This document shows positions 34,474 through 42,384 of a stretch of 64,000 nt of DNA, in pieces. A program made the position numbers and the translations under genes. The notes below the pieces were generated by a model. That model worked only from the letters and a program-made list of their open reading frames with translations. It had not been told where the DNA came from and ran no database searches. Within the stretch, counting starts at the first letter, position 1. Every line of letters begins with the position of its first letter. This stretch comes from Halioxenophilus aromaticivorans (GTDB lineage: Bacteria; Pseudomonadota; Gammaproteobacteria; Pseudomonadales; Cellvibrionaceae), in contig NZ_AP031496.1 of NCBI RefSeq assembly GCF_042850945.1, positions 744,001-808,000 on the forward strand, in the 5' to 3' direction.

Positions 34474-35766
34474 CTATTGGTTTAGGTTAACTTCGAGTTC
34501 TTCCTCTTCCATTAACCCGGCATCCGGGTTATTGAATACGGCTTGGTCGACTTTGTTTTCAGATTTGGCCACGATGCAGGTCACTGCAGCATCGCCGGTA
34601 ATATTCACGGCCGTGCGAATCATATCCAGAATGCGGTCCACACCGATGATCAGGGCAATGCCCTCCACCGGTAAGTTGACCTGGGAAAACACCATGGTGA
34701 GCATAACCAAGCCCACGCCGGGCACTCCGGCGGTGCCGATGGAAGCCAATACCGCCATCATAATCACCATCAGGTAGTCCATCAGGCTCAAATCTATACC
34801 GTAGACATTGGCCACAAACACCGTGGCCACGCCCTGCATCATGGCGGTGCCGTCCATATTAATGGTAGCGCCGAAGGGCACAGTAAATGAGGCCACCGAA
34901 CCATTCACGCCCATGCGGTTTTTAACGCTCTGTAGTGTGACGGGGATGGTGGCGCCACTGCTGGCGGTACTAAAAGCAAACAATTGAGCAGCTTGGATTT
35001 TTTTCAGGAAGGTAATAGGGTTAAGCCCACTAAACAGTTTGAGTAAGCCGGGCAATATGCCAAACCCGTGCACCAGCAGCACGGTAACCAGCACCAGTAC
35101 ATAGGCAAACAGGCTAACCACGAGTTCGAATCCCAGCTCAGAAATGGCCTTGGCAATTAAGCAGAACACCGCATAGGGTGCACACAGCATAACCAGCTCA
35201 ACCATTTTCATCATCACGGCGTTGAGCTGCTCCATTAGGGTAACCACGTTGCTGGCCTCGCGGGATACCGATAATAGACACACGCCAAATACTACTGAGT
35301 AAAAGATCACTGCGAGCATATTGCCCTCAACCATGGCTTGCAGCGGGTTTTCAGGCACAATGTTAATGATGACTTCGGCCAGAGAAGGGGCTTTGCTGCC
35401 GGTAAAGTCCGACTCGGACACCGCCTCAATGCCGGCGCCTACATTGAATGTGGTGGCCATGCCCAGAGCTAAAGTGATGGCGATGGCGGTGGTGAGCAGG
35501 TACAGCAAAAACGACTTGCCACCCACGCGGCCCAGCAGACGAATATCGCCTATGCCAATTACCCCGGTGACCAAAGAGAAAAACACCAGCGGTACCACCA
35601 GCATCTTTAAGGCGTTCACAAACAGCTTACCAACCGTGTAAAACACCCCGTCCACTACAAAGGAACGGGTGAAGCCCTCGCTGTCGTACAGGCCAGTAAC
35701 ATTGATGATTAGGCCCACCGCCAAGCCCAAAAACAGGCCTACTAGCACCTTTTGAGTTAAATTCAT
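34474..35766 (-). CDS. Dicarboxylate/amino acid:cation symporter, DAACS family
   Basis: 430 residues. Signature re-entrant loop FSTASSGATIPVTLQ (HP1), the NMDGT motif in FGATINMDGTAMMQG, and HP2 GTAGVPGVGLVMLTMV, followed by a transmembrane Asp region GVDRILDMIRTAVNITGD. It takes up glutamate/aspartate or C4-dicarboxylates with Na+ or H+. First gene of a likely three-gene transport operon. The Asp/Arg pattern around DRILDMIRT is the usual amino-acid-type site, but the substrate is not certain. Confidence 0.94.
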   Translation of the reverse strand: MNLTQKVLVGLFLGLAVGLIINVTGLYDSEGFTRSFVVDGVFYTVGKLFVNALKMLVVPLVFFSLVTGVIGIGDIRLLGRVGGKSFLLYLLTTAIAITLALGMATTFNVGAGIEAVSESDFTGSKAPSLAEVIINIVPENPLQAMVEGNMLAVIFYSVVFGVCLLSVSREASNVVTLMEQLNAVMMKMVELVMLCAPYAVFCLIAKAISELGFELVVSLFAYVLVLVTVLLVHGFGILPGLLKLFSGLNPITFLKKIQAAQLFAFSTASSGATIPVTLQSVKNRMGVNGSVASFTVPFGATINMDGTAMMQGVATVFVANVYGIDLSLMDYLMVIMMAVLASIGTAGVPGVGLVMLTMVFSQVNLPVEGIALIIGVDRILDMIRTAVNITGDAAVTCIVAKSENKVDQAVFNNPDAGLMEEEELEVNLNQ

Positions 35767-35996
35767 TCCCTGCTGTCACTCCGCTATCTGGGTTTTTGCT
35801 GCGATAAATGCGTATCAGCCGCAGTGTGACCGCTAAACTAAAAACGTGCAAACCTCACTACATAACGAGGCAGACGCCTAATTCCGCAGCTTTGCACTGG
35901 CAGCAAGAACCAGAACACAGCGCCGAGTGGCCGGATTGGGTACCATAGCGCGTTGCAGTTTTGGGTAAGTAAGCACTTGCTGATGATGGAGATGCT

Positions 35997-36395
35997 ATGA
36001 AAACAATAAACGGGGAGCCAAAGACTTCTAGATTTTGGCACTTGCTATGTCTTTTGATGATGGCCATAGGCGTCGGCACCGTAAGTGCCGAGGATTCGCC
36101 GCCCAGCGATGAAAGCGACGCCGATATGGTGGTGGATGTGATTGGTACCATGCCCGAAGACGCTGCCCCGTATTTGTTCTCCTGCCGCAAGGGCACGGCG
36201 GCACGCCGGGTGTCGATTCACTACATGGCGGTAGGGCAGCCGGTGCCCTGCGAGGTGAACTACTTCAAAGATAACGGTGTGATTGAGAATACAGAGACGC
36301 TTTGGTACGCCCAGCACGAGGTGGGTTATTGCGAGCAGCAGGCCCAGGGGTTGGTGGAGCGGCTCAAAGCGTGGGGTTGGCAGTGCCAAGAATAA
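35997..36395 (+). CDS. Small secreted protein of unknown function
   Basis: 132 residues with a signal peptide (about 1-31, LLCLLMMAIGVGTVSAED). An acidic linker follows (SPPSDESDADMVV), then a compact domain with four Cys (FSCRKGTAARRVSIHYM, VPCEVNYFKD, EVGYCEQQAQ, WGWQCQE). Similar small proteins occur in gammaproteobacteria without known function. It stands alone between the symporter operon (divergent) and icd. Confidence 0.75.
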   Translation: MKTINGEPKTSRFWHLLCLLMMAIGVGTVSAEDSPPSDESDADMVVDVIGTMPEDAAPYLFSCRKGTAARRVSIHYMAVGQPVPCEVNYFKDNGVIENTETLWYAQHEVGYCEQQAQGLVERLKAWGWQCQE

Positions 36396-36876
36396 CCGTT
36401 ATTTGGTCAATATCGGCGCATTTGGGGCACTTTATAGCGCCAAAAGCTGCGTAGTTGTCTGTTTTCGTCTGTGTTCGTCTGTTGCAATAGCAAAAATTAT
36501 CCCCAAACGAAGAAATTTAGCCGTTGGTCGAGTACAGCAATGGTGAAGATTCCGGTATAATCCTAACGCAATTTATCGCAGTGGTCGGTATTGTAGCTGG
36601 GCCAGGTAAACACGTAGTGTGCGGCAACCCCGTGTTAAGCGCAGTGCTTACTTTCCATTCCTCCCCTATGCGGGCACCCAGCACGGTAGCGTCCATTCCC
36701 ACGGGCAACGTTAGCCCACACGGCGAACAAAGAGAGGCGTAAGCCCCACATAAAAGCGCCACAAGTCGAAAATTGCTTTCAATCTGTCTGCTTGGCCTGG
36801 CTCTCCCAATCGCGCCAGGTGAGCACTATGGTCTAAACCTGGGTAGCGAAGCGCTCAACCAAACTAGAGGTTAAAA
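36396..36876. other. Gene-free stretch upstream of icd
   Basis: 481 bp. It contains a short tandem (TCGTCTGTGT then TCGTCTGTTG, 36465-36484, preceded by a partial copy) and a TATAAT hexamer at 36556-36561 with no good -35 at standard spacing. A shadow frame of 81 codons on the minus strand does not look like protein. GAGG before the icd ATG is its ribosome-binding site. Confidence 0.45.
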
Positions 36877-39108
36877 ATGACAACACCCGAGTCAACGATT
36901 ATCTACACCAAAACTGACGAAGCTCCACTCCTTGCCACCTACTCTTTATTACCTATCATTCGCGCCTACGTAGCCTCTGCTGGTATCGACGTAACTCTCA
37001 GTGATATTTCGTTGGCTGGCCGTATCATCGCCAACTTCCCAGATAACCTCAGCGAAGAACAAAAAATCCCCGATGCCCTGGCCGAGCTGGGCCAATTGAC
37101 CCAAAACCCAGACACCAACATCATTAAGTTGCCGAACATCAGTGCCTCGGTACCTCAGTTGAAGGCAGCCATCGCCGAACTGCAAGACAAAGGCTTCGAT
37201 ATCCCCAACTACCCAGACGAGCCTGCCAACGACCAAGAAAAAGAACTCAAAACGCGCTATGGCAAAATTTTAGGCTCTGCGGTAAACCCCGTACTGCGTG
37301 AAGGCAATTCCGACCGCCGCGCGCCTACCGCGGTGAAAAACTACGCTAAAAAGAACCCTCACAGCATGGGTAAGTGGTCAAAGTCCAGCCAAACCCACTC
37401 TGCATTCATGACCGAGGGCGATTTCTTTGCCAATGAGCAATCGGTAACCATCGCCAAAGCAGGCACGGTTAAAATCGAATTTACCGATAAAAGCGGTAAC
37501 ACCCAGGTACTGAAGCCAGAATTCGCCATGGAAGAAGGTGAGGTTTTGGACTCTTCCTTCATGAGCAAAAAGCTGCTGTGTGAGTTCCTAGAGCGTGAAA
37601 TCGAAGACGCCAAAGAAGCCGACGTGCTTTTCTCACTGCACTTGAAAGCCACCATGATGAAAGTGTCCGACCCGGTTTTGTTCGGCCACGCGGTTAAGGT
37701 ATTCTTTAAAACCGTCTTTGAAAAACACGGCGAGACCTTCAAGAAAATCGGCGTAAACCCCAACAACGGTTTGGGCAGCGTGTACGACAACATCAAAAAG
37801 CTGCCGGAAGACGAGCGTGCAGTGATTGAAGCTGACCTGCAAGCCTGTTACGACGAAGGCCCACGCTTGGCCATGGTGGACAGCGACCGCGGTATCACCA
37901 ACCTGCACGTACCTTCAGACGTAATCATCGATGCTTCCATGCCTGCCATGATCCGTATCGGCGGTAAAATGTGGGGCGCCGATGGCGATGCCTACGACAC
38001 CAAAGCGGTTATGCCAGACCGTACCTTCACCACTATCTACCAAGAAGCCATTAACTTCTGTAAAACCCACGGCGCCTTCGACCCAACCACCATGGGTACC
38101 GTGCCGAATGTGGGCCTGATGGCGAAAAAAGCTGAAGAATACGGCTCCCACGATAAAACCTTTGAAATCCCAGCCGACGGCGTAGTGAAAATCATCGACC
38201 AAGACGGCACCGTGTTGATGCAGCACGATGTGGAAGCCGGTGACGTATGGCGCGCTTGCCAAACCAAAGATGCGCCGGTTCGCGATTGGGTAAAACTGGC
38301 CGTAACCCGCTCTCGTTTGTCCGGCATGCCAGCCATCTTCTGGTTGGATGACGAGCGCGCCCACGATTCTGAGCTGATCAAAAAAGTTAACGAATACCTA
38401 AAAGAGCACGATACCGACGGCCTAGACATTACCATCATGTCACCCGTGCAGGCGATCCGCCGTTCTATGGAGCGTATGATTCGCGGCAAAGACACCATCT
38501 CCGTAACCGGTAACGTGCTGCGTGATTACCTCACCGATCTGTTCCCGATTTTGGAACTGGGTACCAGTGCTAAGATGCTGTCCATCGTGCCTTTAATGGC
38601 CGGCGGTGGCCTGTTCGAAACCGGTGCCGGCGGTTCTGCGCCTAAGCACGTTCAGCAATTCACCAAGGAAGCCCACCTGCGTTGGGATTCACTGGGCGAG
38701 TTTTTGGCCTTGGCCGTTTCCTTAGAAGACCTAGCCGTTAAAAACGACAACCAGAAAGCCGCCATCCTGGCCAAAACCCTGGATCAAGCCACCGAAAAAC
38801 TGTTGGATACCAACAAATCTCCACAGCGTAAGGTAAACCAGTTGGACAACCGCGGCAGCCATTTCTACCTGGCCAAGTACTGGGCAGAAGCCCTGGTTGA
38901 GCAAGGCGAAGACGCTGAGTTGGCCGCTAAGTTTAAGTCCTTGGCAGAAACCTTTGGCAGCCAAGAGAAAGAAATCCTAGCGCAAATCGATGCCACCCAA
39001 GGCCACGGTGCAGATGTAGGCGGTTACTACCTGCCAGACGACGAAAAAGCCACCGCTGCTATGTGCCCAAGTGCGATTTTGAACGAAGCTCTGGGTTCTT
39101 TACATTAA
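36877..39108 (+). CDS. icd: NADP-dependent isocitrate dehydrogenase, monomeric type
   Basis: TCA-cycle enzyme: isocitrate to 2-oxoglutarate with CO2 and NADPH. 743 residues, the length of the monomeric (IDH-II) class, not the 45-kDa dimeric one. Landmarks: IIYTKTDEAPLLATYSLLPI, LREGNSDRRAPTAVKNYAKK (substrate-phosphate contacts), DGDAYDTKAVMPDRT and KHVQQFTKEAHLRWDSLGE, and DNRGSHFYLAKYWAEALV. The codon pattern is strongly biased (many -AC/-CC endings), consistent with high expression. Stand-alone transcription unit with its own terminator. Confidence 0.97.
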   Translation: MTTPESTIIYTKTDEAPLLATYSLLPIIRAYVASAGIDVTLSDISLAGRIIANFPDNLSEEQKIPDALAELGQLTQNPDTNIIKLPNISASVPQLKAAIAELQDKGFDIPNYPDEPANDQEKELKTRYGKILGSAVNPVLREGNSDRRAPTAVKNYAKKNPHSMGKWSKSSQTHSAFMTEGDFFANEQSVTIAKAGTVKIEFTDKSGNTQVLKPEFAMEEGEVLDSSFMSKKLLCEFLEREIEDAKEADVLFSLHLKATMMKVSDPVLFGHAVKVFFKTVFEKHGETFKKIGVNPNNGLGSVYDNIKKLPEDERAVIEADLQACYDEGPRLAMVDSDRGITNLHVPSDVIIDASMPAMIRIGGKMWGADGDAYDTKAVMPDRTFTTIYQEAINFCKTHGAFDPTTMGTVPNVGLMAKKAEEYGSHDKTFEIPADGVVKIIDQDGTVLMQHDVEAGDVWRACQTKDAPVRDWVKLAVTRSRLSGMPAIFWLDDERAHDSELIKKVNEYLKEHDTDGLDITIMSPVQAIRRSMERMIRGKDTISVTGNVLRDYLTDLFPILELGTSAKMLSIVPLMAGGGLFETGAGGSAPKHVQQFTKEAHLRWDSLGEFLALAVSLEDLAVKNDNQKAAILAKTLDQATEKLLDTNKSPQRKVNQLDNRGSHFYLAKYWAEALVEQGEDAELAAKFKSLAETFGSQEKEILAQIDATQGHGADVGGYYLPDDEKATAAMCPSAILNEALGSLH

Positions 39109-39136
39109 GCTATTTTGTTTACATCGGTAATACAAT

Positions 39137-39171
39137 ACAAAGAGGGGGCTGTTGGGCCCCTTTCTTTTTTT
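39137..39171 (+). terminator. Intrinsic terminator of icd
   Basis: AAAGAGGGGGC-TGTT-GGGCCCCTTTC imperfect G/C-rich stem followed by a run of T, about 30 bp after the icd stop. Confidence 0.8.
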
Positions 39172-39485
39172 GGAGCAGTGAAGCATTGCGGTAACTGACT
39201 AGGCGTTCGTCTAGGTATAAAGGTGATTGTCTCTCCTGCCTCCCTCCAATTCTTCCTGCGCCAGATAGGTCAGTTGCATCTGCGGCGTAATTCCGCTTAG
39301 CCCCAGGCTTTCAAGTGTGTTCCACTTCTCAAAAATAGTTCAATGTTTTTTGAGGGGGTTTTGAACGTGTCCGTTACTATAGGTAAGTTGCTAGTAAATC
39401 CTGCTAACAACACTGTAATTTAAAGCGCTGTAAGCAGTTCCTACAAGCGTTTTTATGCCAATACTCACTTGGGAAGATAGAAACT
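39172..39485. other. Gene-free stretch upstream of the first TonB-dependent receptor
   Basis: 314 bp between the icd terminator and the receptor start. AT-rich toward the gene, presumably its promoter and 5' leader. No small ORF or repeat stands out. Confidence 0.4.
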
Positions 39486-42236
39486 ATGAAGAGAAATCCT
39501 TTGTCGCTTGCAATAGATGGCGCTGTTGCTGTTTCGGCCGCGTTGCTGTTTAACGGTAATGTGCACGCACAGGACGAAGAGCCGATAATGGAAGAAATTA
39601 CAGTTACTGGCTCGCTGATTAAACGGTCTGACCTCGACAGCGCATTGCCCATCCAAGTAATCGATGCCGACAAAATGGCACGTGTAGGCATTATTACCGC
39701 ACAAGACTTGGTGAGAAAAGTTCCCGCAATGCAAAACTTTACCACGCCGGCCGATTCCGTTGGTGGCGGTGGTGGTGGTCTTAGTACTGCTAACTTGCGC
39801 GGTATCGGTGATCAATACACCTTAAGTTTATTGAACGGTCGCCGTATGGCGCCAGCGACTGCTGGTTCGACGATTGACTTAAACAACATACCATTGGCCG
39901 CTGTTGAGCAGGTGGATATCCTTACCGACGGCGCTTCTGCTCTCTACGGCTCTGATGCGATTGCTGGTGTCGTAAACTTCATCATGAAGGATTCGGTCGA
40001 TGAAACCACAATCAGTTTCCGAAAGGATATCCCCGAGGAGTCTGGGGGTGAGAGCTGGGTATTTGACTTGGTTACCGGTTTCGGCGATCTAGTTGAAGAC
40101 GGATACAGCTTAGTATTTAGTTATTCTCACGAGGAGCAGGATGCATTAGCCGCCGCAGATCGTGAATTTGCCGAGACAGGCTTCATTACTTTTAATTCAG
40201 GTGGTCAACAACTTTACTTTGAAAATTCATCAGCTAACTCCATACCAGGTAACGCCTACGTTTATACTGCGGGATACGATTCGCTCGTAGCCGCGTTTAA
40301 TCCTAACAGGATGGCGAACGGCAATTGTGCGGCACAGACTACTCCTTCTGGTGATTTGTGTCGGTTTGATTACACCTCTACGTTGGAAATTCTGCCTGAG
40401 CATGAAAAAGACATATTCTTCCTTAACGGCAAAATGGATTTCAATGAGAATATCACAGGCTTCGCCACGGTGCTTTATGGTACAACCGAAACTATCAACC
40501 GAATTGCACCTTATCCAACAGGCCTAGTGCCACTTCCGTTGGATTCGGACCTGGTGGCCGATTATGTTCTACCATATTTAACTGATGACGAGATCGCTCA
40601 GATGGGAGAGGTCGGTGGCACTTGGCGAGCTTTACCGGGGTCTAACCGGACCACTAAATACGAGATCGAAACATCCAACATAACTTTTGGTATAGATGGT
40701 TCTGCGGGGGAAATAAATTACAGCCTTGCGGCAACAATTTCTGAGACTACCATTGATCAAGACTATCCTACTGGCTGGCTATTATTAGAAGAGTTTGGTG
40801 AGCTAGCAGGCTCAGGTGCTATCAATATTTTTGCTAGTCAAGATGAATTCGGCCCCGAGGATGCTGAGATCCTTTCAGGTGCAATATACAGTGGTGACTG
40901 GGATGATACCGAAACCTCCCAGACCGTTCTTGAAGCCAACGCAGGTATGCCATTGTTTGAGATGGCAGGAGGTGAAGCTCAGTTGGCTGTTGGCTTCGAT
41001 TGGCGACGTAATATTTATGAGCGCACTGTTTCAGAGGCCAATGCTAATGAGCTGTTGTTGTTCTTATCAAAAGATACTCCCTATGAATTGGAACGCGATC
41101 AGTGGGGTGTTTTCTCTGAGATGTTGTTCCCTGTCGCTGACGGATTGGAATTTACCGCGTCGCTGCGATACAACGATGTTGGTGCTACGTCTGATGAGCT
41201 AAATGGTTCGGGAGACATCGATGAAGGAGACTCAGATCTATCTTACAAATTGAGTGCATTCTGGACTGCCATTGATCAGCTGGCATTTAGGGCATCATTT
41301 GGTACAGGCTTTAAGGCGCCCTCAATGCGTGAAATCGGTGAGCCGCTGTCTGATTTTGGTGTGACATCAGGTACCTACGCTTGTCCGTTTGGTGCTGGAG
41401 ATGCTCGTGCAGCGACCTGTAACCCGGGTAGCAACCAATACGCTGTTTTTCGTGAGGGTTCAGGGGGCTTAACTTTTGAGACTTCCGAGCAGTATTCGTT
41501 TGGTTTAGTGTTCACACCATATGATCAGTTAGAAGTTACGGTTGACTATTGGAGTGTTGAAATCGAAGATCAGGTGGATCGACTAACAGAGCAAGAAATT
41601 TTCGATAATCCAGATGTATACAGCGATTTGTTCACCACTCGCACCAACCTGTCTACTGGACGAGATGAGCTCGCGATTATTCAAGCGGCCGTAAACGTCG
41701 CTACGCAAGAAAACACGGGTATCGACTGGCGCATCGCTCACGGTTTCGACCTAGGTTGGGGGCAGCTTGATTTAGGCCTCAATGGGACTTACATGATTAA
41801 GTCTGAGAGCTCTCTGTACGGCAGTAGCTTGGGCAGGTTTGGTTCTGATGACCAAGTAGTATTCCGAAATATTGCCAATTTCGATGTCACTCTTTACCAC
41901 GGCGACTTCACCCATACATTGTTCCTGAATTATCGCTCGGGTTATGATGATCAGGCTCAAACAGTAACCACTGTTGTTCCTGGTGAGGAACTAGGTTCCG
42001 GTGATGAAGTAGGCGTTCAATTAACAGTGGGTTCCTACACTCTGGTCGACTATCAATTCAAGTGGACGACTTTAGAGGACAGCTTAGACCTGACATTCGG
42101 TATCAAAAACCTGTTTGATGAAGAGCCTCCTCTCTCGCTGAGAACATCAGGCGCTGGTCACCAAGTTGGGTGGGATCCGCGATACACTGACGCTTTTGGT
42201 CGCACCATGTATCTAAGAGCTGCTTATAGTTTTTAA
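39486..42236 (+). CDS. TonB-dependent receptor (no STN domain)
   Basis: Outer-membrane active importer, 916 residues. Signal peptide (cleavage near VHAQDEE), TonB box EEITVTGS, plug domain (SALPIQVIDADKMARVGI, LRGIGDQYTLSLLNGRR, DGASALYGSDAIAGVVNF), then a 22-strand barrel ending in YLRAAYSF. A Gly6 run lies in the plug. It belongs to the large-receptor class often used for peptides or oligosaccharides in marine gammaproteobacteria; the ligand is unknown. Codon choice is visibly less GC-rich than in the convergent second receptor, so the two probably have different histories. Confidence 0.93.
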   Translation: MKRNPLSLAIDGAVAVSAALLFNGNVHAQDEEPIMEEITVTGSLIKRSDLDSALPIQVIDADKMARVGIITAQDLVRKVPAMQNFTTPADSVGGGGGGLSTANLRGIGDQYTLSLLNGRRMAPATAGSTIDLNNIPLAAVEQVDILTDGASALYGSDAIAGVVNFIMKDSVDETTISFRKDIPEESGGESWVFDLVTGFGDLVEDGYSLVFSYSHEEQDALAAADREFAETGFITFNSGGQQLYFENSSANSIPGNAYVYTAGYDSLVAAFNPNRMANGNCAAQTTPSGDLCRFDYTSTLEILPEHEKDIFFLNGKMDFNENITGFATVLYGTTETINRIAPYPTGLVPLPLDSDLVADYVLPYLTDDEIAQMGEVGGTWRALPGSNRTTKYEIETSNITFGIDGSAGEINYSLAATISETTIDQDYPTGWLLLEEFGELAGSGAINIFASQDEFGPEDAEILSGAIYSGDWDDTETSQTVLEANAGMPLFEMAGGEAQLAVGFDWRRNIYERTVSEANANELLLFLSKDTPYELERDQWGVFSEMLFPVADGLEFTASLRYNDVGATSDELNGSGDIDEGDSDLSYKLSAFWTAIDQLAFRASFGTGFKAPSMREIGEPLSDFGVTSGTYACPFGAGDARAATCNPGSNQYAVFREGSGGLTFETSEQYSFGLVFTPYDQLEVTVDYWSVEIEDQVDRLTEQEIFDNPDVYSDLFTTRTNLSTGRDELAIIQAAVNVATQENTGIDWRIAHGFDLGWGQLDLGLNGTYMIKSESSLYGSSLGRFGSDDQVVFRNIANFDVTLYHGDFTHTLFLNYRSGYDDQAQTVTTVVPGEELGSGDEVGVQLTVGSYTLVDYQFKWTTLEDSLDLTFGIKNLFDEEPPLSLRTSGAGHQVGWDPRYTDAFGRTMYLRAAYSF

Positions 42237-42261
42237 CTTGCTAGCGATTTAGCTAAAACTA

Positions 42262-42291
42262 AAGCCCTGCACAATGGTGCGGGGCTTTTTT
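42262..42291 (+). terminator. Terminator between convergent TonB receptors
   Basis: 11-bp stem AAGCCCTGCAC-AATG-GTGCGGGGCTT (one T-G pair), running into TTTTTT. It lies 25 bp past the first receptor's stop. The A-run on the other side is short, so it mainly serves the plus strand. Confidence 0.9.
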
Positions 42292-42384
42292 CTGGAGCAG
42301 GGATTATCAATTGGGCTACCGGTAAGCTCCGGGTCTATCATCAGTCCTAAACTCGCGCTGCTGGCATGTATGCTTGTGAAAATC

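Noticed and set aside
36465..36484. Short TCGTCTGT tandem as start of a CRISPR or regulatory array
   Set aside because: Only two to three 10-bp units without spacers; too short to be meaningful.
36517..36762. 81-codon minus-strand frame upstream of icd
   Set aside because: No ribosome-binding site, Cys/Pro/Thr-rich shadow-like composition, in a promoter region.
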